Of a stretch of DNA of 64,000 nucleotides, positions 23,826 through 31,672 are shown in pieces (the stretch's first letter is position 1; each line of letters begins with the position of its first letter). The stretch comes from Streptomyces prunicolor NBRC 13075 (lineage in GTDB: Bacteria; Actinomycetota; Actinomycetes; Streptomycetales; Streptomycetaceae): positions 1-64,000 of the forward strand of contig NZ_BARF01000048.1 of assembly GCF_000367365.1 (NCBI RefSeq), given 5' to 3'. The position numbers and the translations under genes are program-made. The notes beneath the pieces were generated by a model. The model was not told where the DNA came from. It saw only the letters and a program-made list of their open reading frames with translations, and searched no databases.

Positions 23826-24596
23826 GTGGCCCTGAACAACACATACGAAGCAAGGCTGGTCCAGCAGGAGACCGCTGTGGGAGCGGGCGTTCAGATCCTG
23901 TTGCTGGCGTTGCTCGGCACGGCGATCGGAATGGGGCCGGCCGGCTGGCTGACCGGCCTGGCATTCGCGATCGCCACCTGGGCCGTGCTCTCCAAGGCCT
24001 TGCACCGGTCCAGGACCCGTTCCTTCGGGCCGGCCAACCGGGTCACCCTCGGCCGGGCCATCCTGGTCGGCGGGGTGACCGCGCTGGTCGCGGACTCCTT
24101 CGAGAGCTCCCCGCCGGTCACACTGCTGGTCGGACTGACCGCGGTGGCCCTGATCCTGGACGGCGTCGACGGCAAGGTCGCCCGGCGCACGAACACCTCC
24201 ACCGCGCTCGGGGCGCGCTTCGACATGGAGGTCGACGCGTTCCTCATCCTGGTGCTCAGCGTGTACGTCGCGACACAGATGGGCCCGTGGGTCCTGCTGA
24301 TCGGCGGCATGCGCTACGCGTTCGTCGCCGCAGCGCGCGTCTGGCTGTGGCTGAACGCCCCGCTGCCGCCGAGCACCGCCCGTAAGACGGTCGCCGCCAC
24401 CCAGGGCATCCTGCTGCTCCTCGCGGGCGCGAACCTGCTGCCCCACGCGGCCAACATCGGCGTGGTGGCGCTCGCGCTCGGCACCCTGGTCTGGTCGTTC
24501 GGCCGCGACATCCTGTGGCTGTGGCGCACCTCGCGCACCTCCCCCATCGAGGAGGTTCCGGCGGAGGAGAAGCTGCTGGAACTGGTCTCGCAGTAG
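23826..24596 (+). CDS. CDP-alcohol phosphatidyltransferase family membrane protein
   Basis: A 256-residue membrane enzyme with about six hydrophobic helices and a complete CDP-alcohol phosphotransferase signature: D112, D115-G116, A119-R120, G129, D133 and D137. The family attaches a polar alcohol to a CDP-activated lipid, or a lipid alcohol to a CDP-activated polar group. The GTG at 23826 is chosen because GGAGG lies just before it; the frame is open further upstream but without a credible start. A perfect terminator follows. Its presence beside the PTPS, methyltransferase and glycosyltransferase genes suggests the pathway product may be membrane-linked. Confidence 0.87.
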   Translation: MALNNTYEARLVQQETAVGAGVQILLLALLGTAIGMGPAGWLTGLAFAIATWAVLSKALHRSRTRSFGPANRVTLGRAILVGGVTALVADSFESSPPVTLLVGLTAVALILDGVDGKVARRTNTSTALGARFDMEVDAFLILVLSVYVATQMGPWVLLIGGMRYAFVAAARVWLWLNAPLPPSTARKTVAATQGILLLLAGANLLPHAANIGVVALALGTLVWSFGRDILWLWRTSRTSPIEEVPAEEKLLELVSQ

Positions 24597-24604
24597 GGAC
24601 GGTT

Positions 24605-24648
24605 GCGCGGAAGGGCCCGGATCACTGGTGATCCGGGCCCTTCCGCGC
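24605..24648. terminator. Bidirectional terminator between convergent genes
   Basis: A perfect 21-bp inverted repeat (arms 24605-24625 and 24628-24648; GCGCGGAAGGGCCCGGATCA type) with a 2-nt nominal loop serves the CDP-alcohol phosphotransferase gene and the convergent ycnI operon. Confidence 0.9.
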
Positions 24649-24652
24649 ACCC

Positions 24653-24691
24653 CTTGGGTGCTACGACTTGGGTGCTACCCCCTGGGTGCTA
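24653..24691 (-). repeat. Tandem 12-14-bp repeat copying the ycnI 3' end and TAG stop
   Basis: On the minus strand the gene ends TCGTAG at 24689, and CGTAGCACCCA-type units recur three times (GTAGCACCCA, GTAGCACCCA, GTAGCACCCA with short spacers), each containing TAG. This parallels the repeat after the shikimate dehydrogenase gene at 5381-5430. Confidence 0.75.
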
Positions 24692-25423
24692 CGACCGCGG
24701 GGTCCGGCTGCGCACGATCGCGAAGGCGCCCGCCGCGAGGCCGAGCACGCCCACGATCAGCCCGGCGACACCGAGCCCGCGGGCGGTCGAGTCGCTGCTG
24801 GACGAGGAGGCGGTGGTGCCGGCCTTCGTGGAGGTGACCGCTGTGCTCGCGGCCGGGGTCTCGTCGCCGTCCTCGCTCTCCTTGGCGGTGAGCTTGAGGA
24901 CGGGCGCCGGGTTCTCCGGCTCGTCGTCCCCGGCCGTGGTCTGCTCGATCCAGCGGACGACATCGCCGTCCGAGTAGGTCTGCAGCGTCTTGAACGCCAA
25001 CTGGTCGGTGTCGCCGGGCAGTTGACCGAAGGCGACGTTGAAGTCCTCGTACTGTCCGGCCCCGATCTTCCCGCCGGTCCAGGTGATCTCGGAGACGGCG
25101 TCGGTGATGGTGCCGTCGTCGGTCTTCACCGGCGTCTTGAGCTTGCTGGTGGTGACCTTCGCGGTCCAGCCGTTCTGCGGGGTGACCAGGACGCCGAGGA
25201 CGGGGTGGTCGGTGGGCAGATAGACCTGGACCTTGGTGGTGCTCGCCTTGTCCTCCTCATTGGGGACACGGAAGGTGAGGACACCGTCCGTCGCACCCTT
25301 GGCGTAACTCTCCGGGTGGACGGTGACGTGCGCGGAGGCGACCCCCGCGGCGGCCAGGACTCCGGCGGTGGCGAGCGCGGCGACGGTGCCTGCGCGGCGC
25401 AGGGTGGTGCGGTATGCGGACAT
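24689..25423 (-). CDS. ycnI: YcnI family copper-binding membrane-anchored protein
   Basis: A 244-residue exported protein of the DUF1775/YcnI family. The signal peptide ends at A31, leaving H32 (HVTVHPESYAKG) as the mature N-terminus, the histidine-brace copper ligand of the family. The conserved VQVYLPTDHPVLGVLVTPQNGW and WTGGKIGAGQYEDFNVAFGQLP follow. A Ser/Thr-rich linker leads to a C-terminal transmembrane helix (about residues 217-237) and a basic tail. It is the second gene of an operon with a His/Met-rich membrane protein 39 bp upstream. Role: copper handling at the cell surface. Confidence 0.88.
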   Translation of the reverse strand: MSAYRTTLRRAGTVAALATAGVLAAAGVASAHVTVHPESYAKGATDGVLTFRVPNEEDKASTTKVQVYLPTDHPVLGVLVTPQNGWTAKVTTSKLKTPVKTDDGTITDAVSEITWTGGKIGAGQYEDFNVAFGQLPGDTDQLAFKTLQTYSDGDVVRWIEQTTAGDDEPENPAPVLKLTAKESEDGDETPAASTAVTSTKAGTTASSSSSDSTARGLGVAGLIVGVLGLAAGAFAIVRSRTPRS

Positions 25424-25462
25424 GGTGAGGTGATCTCCGTACGGGAAAAGGAAGTTGAGTGG

Positions 25463-26068
25463 TCAGACCGGGTACGGGATCAGGTCCGGTGGCCCTCTGC
25501 GGCTGACCGCGTGCCGCAGGAGGAGTTGGCGCAGGGGGGCCGCGTCGGCGGCGGCGCGTCCGGGGCGACGGGCGATGCGGAAGGTCTGGGGTGCGGGGGC
25601 GTCCCGCCACCAGGCGGCCAGCCCCGGCACGAAGGCGACGGCCCAGCGCAGCAGCGACCACAGCGCGGCCTCGCCGCGCCGCAGCCACCAGGCCGCTACG
25701 AGCGCGGCGACGACGTGGGCGGCGAGGGCGTGCGGGGTCATCGCCTGCGTCTGCCGCATGGGGGACATGGTGTGACCCGACATGTGCGCCATGCCGGCCA
25801 TCGCCATGCCGGTCCGTGGCCGCGCGACATCGAACCCGAGGTGGAGCCCGGCCTGGGTGGCGAGCATGGCGGCACCGATGCCGGGCATGGACCGTTCCCG
25901 CCCGCCGAGCAACCACCCCATGACGAACACAAGGAGGAATCCGGCGCCGTCCGCCCACAACGGAGGCGTGGCACCGGTGGCGAGCCCGTGCCCGGCGGCA
26001 GCCAGCAGCACACACACCGCGGCGAACACCGCGGCGCGCAGGCTACGTACCGCCGGTGATGCGCTCAT
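25463..26068 (-). CDS. Small integral membrane protein with Met/His-rich loop (copper-associated)
   Basis: A 201-residue protein with about five hydrophobic helices. Between them lies a loop rich in Met and His (MAMAGMAHMSGHTMSPM, about residues 88-104), a composition typical of copper-binding proteins. No named family is certain. It directly precedes ycnI with a 39-bp gap on the same strand, so the pair probably forms a copper-related operon. The ATG at 26068 follows a GGAGGATC-type ribosome-binding site. Function beyond likely metal binding is not readable. Confidence 0.75.
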   Translation of the reverse strand: MSASPAVRSLRAAVFAAVCVLLAAAGHGLATGATPPLWADGAGFLLVFVMGWLLGGRERSMPGIGAAMLATQAGLHLGFDVARPRTGMAMAGMAHMSGHTMSPMRQTQAMTPHALAAHVVAALVAAWWLRRGEAALWSLLRWAVAFVPGLAAWWRDAPAPQTFRIARRPGRAAADAAPLRQLLLRHAVSRRGPPDLIPYPV

Positions 26069-26430
26069 GGTGACGGATCCTCCCACGCGCCACCGCCGCC
26101 GAAGCCGTCGATGGCGGTATAGGGGGCAGCTCATATCTGGTTCATGGCTTGGTACGGCGGGGGCGGGTGGGGCGTTCAGTTCGGGTGGGCGGACTCGTGC
26201 GGGCATGCGTCGATTTACCGGGATACGGGGAGCCGGGGAGCCAGGGAGCCAGGGGCGCAGGAAGCGGAGGACCGGTCCAATCGCGGGGACACGGACGCCC
26301 CTTGGCGGCTCATCCCCCGCAAGACCGGCAACTCCGGTCGCCGGTCGCCGGCCGCCGGCCGCCGGCCGCCGGCCTGGGGATTCATGCGCGGTCGCCCGGA
26401 CATGCGTGGATACGGCGGCTCGAGCGCGGC
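26069..26430. other. 362-bp intergenic region with short repeats
   Basis: No credible gene. It would hold the promoter of the copper operon and the 3' side of the MFS gene. Contents seen are a GGGGAGCC-type triplet near 26227-26250, a copy of the recurrent palindrome (GAGGACCGGTCCAA, 26267-26280) and a 7-bp tandem array (26334-26375). Confidence 0.6.
26334..26375. repeat. Six tandem copies of a 7-bp unit
   Basis: CCGGTCG twice, CCGGCCG three times and CCGGCCT once form a 42-bp array in the gap between the copper operon and the MFS gene. Confidence 0.85.
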
Positions 26431-27654
26431 TCACTTTCGGCGCGGCAACAACCCGATCGCCACGACCGGTACGACGGCCAGCACCAGCCACGGCACGGCC
26501 ACGGGCAGCCCCGTCTCGAGGAGGGTGCCGGTGGCCGCGCTGCCGAGGAGGACGATCAGGCCGGAGACGGAGGAAAGGGCCCCGATGTAGAGGCCGAGAC
26601 GGCCGGGCTCGGCGAGGTCGGGGACCCAGGCGCGGGCGACCGGGGCGATGAGCATCTGGCCAAGGGTGAGCAGGACGACGAGGGCGGTCGCGGGCAACAG
26701 CCCGGTGGTGCCGGTGAGTTGGGCGGGGCGTGCCACCGCCACGGCCGTGAACCCTACGGCGATCAGCAGCAGCCCCGCCGCCATGGACCGGCGCGGGTCG
26801 AGCCGCTCCCCCGCCCAACGGGTCACGGGCAACTGCGCGCTCACCACGAACAGCGACGACAGCGCGAACAACCAGGCCAGCGGTGCTTGCGAGCCCGCCG
26901 CGCGCTCCACCTCCTCGGGGAGGGCCAGATAGAGCTGGTTGTAGGCGAGGAGATAGGCGCCGTAGGCACAACACAGCGCCAGGAAAGGCCTGTTGTGCAC
27001 GAGGGTGCGCATGCCGCCCTTCTGGGTGATCTGCGCCCTCCCGGCGATGTTCCGCCCGGAGATGTGCTGCGGCAGCAACCACGCGTGCCCGCCGAGAACG
27101 AGTACGAAGACCCCGGCCCCGACGAGACACGTCACCCGGAAGTCCACCGCGAGCAGCAACGCACCGAGCAACGGCCCCACAAACGCCCCGACTTGACCCG
27201 CGACGCTGAACAACGCGAGCACACGGGTGCGGGATCCCCCGCCCGTCTCCTCCCACTCGACCGCCTGCCGCGCCACCTCCGACTCCACGGCCGGCGAGAA
27301 CAGCGCGGCGGCGAACCCGATGAGCAGCACGGCTCCGACGACACTCCAGGTCTCCCCCGCATACCCGAGACAACCGAACCCGGCGATCCGCAGCACGCAC
27401 CCCGCGAGCACCACGGGCCGTACGCCGTACCGATCCGCGAGGGCTCCGCCGACCACGAAAAACCCCTGCTGACTGAAGGTCCGCAGCCCCAGCACAAGCC
27501 CAACGAGCCAGCCCGCCATGCCGATCGCCTCCGCCAGGTGCTCGGCGAGGAACGGCAGTACGGCGAAGAAGCCGATGTTGAAGGCGAGTTGGGTGAGGAT
27601 CAGCAGCCGGAGCAGTGGTGAGAGCGGGGTACGCACGAGGGCCACTGAGGTCAC
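26431..27654 (-). CDS. MFS transporter
   Basis: A 407-residue major facilitator with about twelve hydrophobic segments. Motif A-like sequence is GGALADRYGVRPVVLAG near residues 67-83, and NIGFFAVLPFLAEHLAEAIGM opens the first helix. The GTG start overlaps the ABC permease stop (GTGA), so it is translationally coupled to it and is the last gene of the operon GNAT - solute-binding protein - permease - MFS. In metallophore systems an MFS exporter accompanies an opine/nickel ABC importer; that analogy, rather than sequence, suggests the role here. Confidence 0.83.
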   Translation of the reverse strand: MTSVALVRTPLSPLLRLLILTQLAFNIGFFAVLPFLAEHLAEAIGMAGWLVGLVLGLRTFSQQGFFVVGGALADRYGVRPVVLAGCVLRIAGFGCLGYAGETWSVVGAVLLIGFAAALFSPAVESEVARQAVEWEETGGGSRTRVLALFSVAGQVGAFVGPLLGALLLAVDFRVTCLVGAGVFVLVLGGHAWLLPQHISGRNIAGRAQITQKGGMRTLVHNRPFLALCCAYGAYLLAYNQLYLALPEEVERAAGSQAPLAWLFALSSLFVVSAQLPVTRWAGERLDPRRSMAAGLLLIAVGFTAVAVARPAQLTGTTGLLPATALVVLLTLGQMLIAPVARAWVPDLAEPGRLGLYIGALSSVSGLIVLLGSAATGTLLETGLPVAVPWLVLAVVPVVAIGLLPRRK

Positions 27655-29387
27655 CGAGCGGCCAACTCCCTTCGTTCGTTGGTCCCTTGCATGCTTCCGG
27701 CAGCCGTGACCGCCAGTGCGCCGAGCAGGGCGAGAACGGCGGCGGGGGCCAGGACCGCCCAGGGGGCGCGTTCGGCGTAGGGCTGGTTCTCGGCGAGGAG
27801 CAGGCCCCACTCCGGGGAGGGCGGTTGCGCGCCGAGGCCGAGGAAGCCGAGCGAGGCGAGGGCGAGGGCGACCCCGGGCAGACGGAGCAGGGCGTGCCGG
27901 GTGACGGGTGGCAGGACGGCGGGCAGGAGTGCGTGGCGCAGGAGGTGCCAACGGCCCGCGCCCAGACCCCTGGTGGCGGTCACGTGCAGGGTGGCGCGTT
28001 CCTGGTGGAGCAGGGCGGAGGTGTGCGCCGCGAGGGGGGTCCAGGCGAGGGCGGCCACGGCAAGAGCGGGCGTGGCGCTTCCGTTGCCGGCCACGGCGGT
28101 GACCAACAGCGCGGCGAGGACCGGCGGCAGGGCGTTCACCGTGTCGACCAGCGGCCCGGACAGCCGGGGCAACAGTCCGAGCAGTACGCCGGTGCCGAGC
28201 GCGACGGCACTGATCGCGAGGGCGAGCAGCAGGGTGTCGACGGCGCCGTGGGCGACCCGCGCGAGGAGATCCCGGCCGAGCGCGTCGGTGCCGAACGGGT
28301 GGGCCCAGGTGGGGTGTTGGAGACGCAGTGCGGTGTCGAGGGCGAGGGGATCGCGGGGCAGGCCGAGCGCGACGACGGAGAGGAGGAGCGCGCCGTAGAC
28401 AAGGGGCGGGGTTCGTCGAGCAGTTGAGGTGCTGGGCCGGTGGAGGGAGGGGAGGGCGTCGGCGCGCAGTGCGGGGCCGACGAGGAGACGGGCCGCGAGG
28501 TGGAAGAGTCCGGCGGCGACGGCGGCGAGCAGAAGAAGGGCGAGGGTGCCGGCCTGGAGGACGGGCAAGTCCTGGGCGAGGGCGGCCTGGAGGGTGGTGC
28601 GCCCGAGCCCGGGGATGTCGAAGATCTGCTCGACGGCGACGGCCCCGCCGGTCAACCCGACCACGAACAGCCCCATGTTGGGCAGCAGTCCGGGCAGACA
28701 CCGCCGCACGGCCTGCCGCGCGATCCGCCGCCCGGGCAGCCCCCGCGCCGCAGCGGCCCGCACCCACGGCTCGGCGAACGCCCCCGGCAGCAGATCATCG
28801 AGCAACCGCCCGAGCACGGCCCCGGCGGGCAACCCGAGCGCGAGCGCGGGCAACACCATCCACCGCGGCCCGTACCACCCGAGCGCGGGCAACCACCCGA
28901 ACTGCACCCCGACGACGGTGGCGAGCACGGAGGCGGTGAGGAACTCGGGCAGCGCGGCGAGCACGGCGGAGCCGGTGCCGCCGGGACGCCCAGCCGTACG
29001 CCCGCCCCGTCGCAACGTGCGCGCGCACACCAACCCGGCGGTGGCGACGGCCACTACGGCTGCCGCGCCCATCAACAGCAGGGACGCGCCCAGGGCTTGG
29101 AGCACTCCGGGCATGACCTCGGCGCCGGAGATCCACGAGTGCCCGGCGTCGCCGCGCGGGAGGCCGCCGAGCCAGTGGCCCAGGAGTCGCAACGGGCCGT
29201 CGTCGAGGCCGAGTTGGGCGCGGACGGCGGCGAGTACCTCGGGGTCGGGGTCGCGTTCGGCCGAGCGTGCCTTGAGGACGGTGAGGGCCGGGTCGGTGCG
29301 GGTGAGCCAGGGCAGCAGGCCCACCGCGCACACGAGGGCGGCCGCGAGGAAGGCACGCCACAGGAGCGCGGTCGTACGGTGCGGCAT
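27651..29387 (-). CDS. Fused DppB-DppC-type ABC transporter permease (peptide/nickel family)
   Basis: A 578-residue protein in which two permeases normally encoded separately are joined. Residues 1-300 are DppB-like, ending in VAVEQIFDIPGLGRTTLQAAL. Residues 320-560 are DppC-like, with HPFGTDALGRDLLARVAHGA, an EAA-type loop near ATRGLGAGRWHLLRHALLPAVLPP and LGFLGLGAQPPSPEWG. Family members import oligopeptides, nickel or metal-opine chelates. It is preceded by its binding protein with a 3-bp gap. No ATPase gene is present in the operon or elsewhere nearby, so ATP hydrolysis must be supplied in trans. Confidence 0.87.
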   Translation of the reverse strand: MPHRTTALLWRAFLAAALVCAVGLLPWLTRTDPALTVLKARSAERDPDPEVLAAVRAQLGLDDGPLRLLGHWLGGLPRGDAGHSWISGAEVMPGVLQALGASLLLMGAAAVVAVATAGLVCARTLRRGGRTAGRPGGTGSAVLAALPEFLTASVLATVVGVQFGWLPALGWYGPRWMVLPALALGLPAGAVLGRLLDDLLPGAFAEPWVRAAAARGLPGRRIARQAVRRCLPGLLPNMGLFVVGLTGGAVAVEQIFDIPGLGRTTLQAALAQDLPVLQAGTLALLLLAAVAAGLFHLAARLLVGPALRADALPSLHRPSTSTARRTPPLVYGALLLSVVALGLPRDPLALDTALRLQHPTWAHPFGTDALGRDLLARVAHGAVDTLLLALAISAVALGTGVLLGLLPRLSGPLVDTVNALPPVLAALLVTAVAGNGSATPALAVAALAWTPLAAHTSALLHQERATLHVTATRGLGAGRWHLLRHALLPAVLPPVTRHALLRLPGVALALASLGFLGLGAQPPSPEWGLLLAENQPYAERAPWAVLAPAAVLALLGALAVTAAGSMQGTNERRELAAR

Positions 29388-29390
29388 GGT

Positions 29391-30902
29391 TCAGCGCCGG
29401 GTTCCGGGGCCGACGAGCGTGCGCTCGTACGGGTCGAGGAGGACGCCCTTGACCGAAGTTCCGACGCCGGTGACGACCCGTTGGTGTACGAGAGGCACGA
29501 CGGCGTCCGTGCCCAGGATCTCGGCCTCGGCCGCCATCGCCGCGCTCTGGCGTGCGGAGGTGTCGGCGGCGCCCTCGGCCTTCGCCACGGCCCGGTCGAC
29601 GTCCTTGTCGCAGAGCAGGGCGAGGTTGTAGCCGCCGTCGCAGGTGTAGTCGCTGGCCAGTACGGCCACCGGATCGCCCGTGTCCACCAGGGTGTTGCGG
29701 GCGACGACGAACGCGTCGAACTTCCCGGCCAGCGCGTCGCTCTCGATCCGTGAGTACTCGCGGACCTCCAACTCGACCTTGAATCCGGCCTGTTCCAGCT
29801 GCTGCTTCAACACCTGTGCTGCTTCGGGGAGTTCGGGGCGGTTGTCGTAAGTGGCGAGGGTGATCGCCGTCCCGGTGGGCTTAACGGCCCTCGCGCGCCC
29901 GGCCGGTTGCTCGCGCTTGCTCGCGGCCCAGGTGACGGCGGGGCCGTAGATGCCCGCTCCGGCGTCGGCGTGGTCTTCGTAGACGCCCTTGGCGAGTGCG
30001 GAGGTGTCGACGGCCTCGCGGGCGGCGGCCCGGAGCTTCGGGTCCTTGAACGGGCCTGTCCTGGTGTTCAGTTGGAGGCTCGTGGTGCGGGTGGTGGCGG
30101 TCTCGCGGCGGGTGGCCGGGGCGAAGGTGGCGGCCTGGGCGACGGGTATCGCCTCGGCGAGGTCGACCTGACCGGTGCGCAGGGCGTTGGTGCGGGCGGT
30201 GCCGTCGGCGATGAACCGTGCGTCGATTCCGGCGGCCTGGGCGAGGCCGCCCCAGTAGTCGTCGAAGCGGTCGAGCGTGGCCGCCGTGGAGCCGGTGACC
30301 TTCGTCAGTTCGAAGGGGCCGGTGGCGGTGCCGACCGGGTCGACGCGCCCCTTCTCCTCGTACGCCTTCGGCGAGAGGACGGCGAGGGCGGGACCGGCCA
30401 GCCGCAACGGCAGTACCGGATCAGGGGAGTTGGTGTGGATGCGGATACGGTCACCGCCCGCGGACTCGGCGGTGAGAGTGACACCGGACAGCGCGGCCGG
30501 GGCGGGCTTCGCCCCGGTGGCGTGGGTGAGGGCGGCGGCCACGCGGGCCGGGGTGACCTCGGTGCCGTCCTGGAACGTGGCCTCGCGCAGGGTGAACAGC
30601 CAACTCCGGTCCCCCTCCCGCTGCCAGGACCGCGCGAGCGCGGGGGCGGCGGAGCCGTTGGCGTCCAGCGAGGTCAGGCCCTCGGTGACACCGAGACGGC
30701 TGAGGATGGTGGCGTCGGCGCCGTACGGGGAGAGGCTCTCGGCGGGCGGGAACGCGAGGGCCACCCGCAGCCGCGAACCGGACTCACCGGTGGCCTCTCC
30801 GCTCTCGCCACCGGCGGAGGCGAAACAGCCGGTGAGCAGCGGGGCGAGGGCAAGAGCGAGAAGCAGTCGGGGCCGTTGGATCGGTCCAATACGCGTATGC
30901 AT
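29391..30902 (-). CDS. ABC transporter solute-binding lipoprotein, peptide/nickel family
   Basis: A 503-residue SBP_bac_5 protein. The lipobox LLTGC follows a basic, hydrophobic signal peptide, so it is membrane anchored. Typical features include GVTEGLTSLDANGSAAPALARSW, FTLREATFQDGTEVTPARVAAAL and YWGGLAQAAGIDARFI. ATG 30902 gives the cleanest signal peptide; an in-frame ATG at 30953 would add 17 basic residues. A copy of the recurrent palindrome (30876-30889) lies inside the signal sequence. The ligand is likely a peptide or metal chelate. Confidence 0.87.
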   Translation of the reverse strand: MHTRIGPIQRPRLLLALALAPLLTGCFASAGGESGEATGESGSRLRVALAFPPAESLSPYGADATILSRLGVTEGLTSLDANGSAAPALARSWQREGDRSWLFTLREATFQDGTEVTPARVAAALTHATGAKPAPAALSGVTLTAESAGGDRIRIHTNSPDPVLPLRLAGPALAVLSPKAYEEKGRVDPVGTATGPFELTKVTGSTAATLDRFDDYWGGLAQAAGIDARFIADGTARTNALRTGQVDLAEAIPVAQAATFAPATRRETATTRTTSLQLNTRTGPFKDPKLRAAAREAVDTSALAKGVYEDHADAGAGIYGPAVTWAASKREQPAGRARAVKPTGTAITLATYDNRPELPEAAQVLKQQLEQAGFKVELEVREYSRIESDALAGKFDAFVVARNTLVDTGDPVAVLASDYTCDGGYNLALLCDKDVDRAVAKAEGAADTSARQSAAMAAEAEILGTDAVVPLVHQRVVTGVGTSVKGVLLDPYERTLVGPGTRR

Positions 30903-30958
30903 ACGGGCACCGGTACGGCTACTTGTACGGGCACTTGTACGTCGGAATCGCATCGCGG

Positions 30959-31522
30959 CTATCGCTCCATGCCCAGTTCGAAGTGCACGATTCCGCCGTG
31001 CCCGCCGTGCCCGCCGTGCTCGCCGTCCGGATCGTCGCGCTCGTCGTGCACGACCTTGCCGAGCGACCGCCAGAACGCCTCGGCGCCGGGCACGGCGGGA
31101 TCGGTGTGCAGATATACGGCGCGGTAACCGCCGTCGGCCGCGGCGAACGCGAGGAGGTCGGCGACGAGATGCCGGGCGAGGCCGCGCCGACGGTGCGTGG
31201 GGCGGACGTAGACGCGGCGCAGTTGCGCGGTCTCGCCGGAGGGGTAGCGCTCGGCGAGGTCGCGCGGGTTCGGCGGGTGGACCGGTCCACGGGAGTCGAG
31301 GGCGCCGGTCGCCACGACCGTGCCGTCGGCGGGGTCGAGCGCCACGAGGAGGGTGTGGCGGGCCGGGGCGAGGTAGGCGGCGGCCGGGTCGATGATGTCG
31401 CCGTGCCAGCGGGGCACGTACCCGGTATGGAAGTCGCGGTAGACGGTGTCGAGCATCACGGCACGCGCACCGTCGATATCGTCCGGGCCTGCCGCCCTGA
31501 TGCAGTAGTCAAGCACTTGCAC
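30959..31522 (-). CDS. GNAT acetyltransferase with His-Gly-rich tail
   Basis: A 187-residue GNAT-family protein. Acetyl-CoA-binding motif A is RRVYVRPTHRRRGLARHLVADLL near residues 101-123. After the core, the C-terminus contains GEHGGHGGHGG, a potential metal-binding stretch. The GTG start at 31522 lacks a strong ribosome-binding site. It is the first gene of the operon with the peptide/nickel-type ABC importer and MFS protein. The divergent intergenic region holds a Zur-like box, so a link to metal supply is plausible. The acetyl acceptor is unknown. Confidence 0.83.
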   Translation of the reverse strand: MQVLDYCIRAAGPDDIDGARAVMLDTVYRDFHTGYVPRWHGDIIDPAAAYLAPARHTLLVALDPADGTVVATGALDSRGPVHPPNPRDLAERYPSGETAQLRRVYVRPTHRRRGLARHLVADLLAFAAADGGYRAVYLHTDPAVPGAEAFWRSLGKVVHDERDDPDGEHGGHGGHGGIVHFELGMER

Positions 31523-31594
31523 ATCATATGCATTAAGACTCCTAGGCCTTGATCACCCTTGGACCGTTCCTGGATCGCCTTTGATCCACTCGAT

Positions 31595-31623
31595 TTGACA
31601 GCCTCGCGGCCACCCCCTAAAAC
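31595..31623 (+). promoter_or_regulatory. Predicted promoter of the CooC-like gene
   Basis: TTGACA (31595-31600) and TAAAAC (31618-31623) are 17 bp apart. The predicted start falls at the edge of the Zur-like box at 31633. Confidence 0.5.
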
Positions 31624-31632
31624 CTAGCCACA

Positions 31633-31647
31633 TGACATTCATTTTCA
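31633..31647. promoter_or_regulatory. Zur-like box between divergent metal-type operons
   Basis: TGACATTCATTTTCA matches 12 of 15 positions of the actinobacterial Zur consensus TGAAAATGATTTTCA. On the minus strand the overlapping TTGAAA could be the -35 of the GNAT operon (TAGGTT follows after 16 bp), so one bound repressor could silence both directions. Confidence 0.6.
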
Positions 31648-31672
31648 AAACCGCGATTGTGGCGACCCGGTA

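Noticed and set aside
31520..31535. ATG at 31527/31524 as GNAT start
   Set aside because: These ATGs are in another frame from the GNAT protein; the in-frame start is the GTG at 31522.
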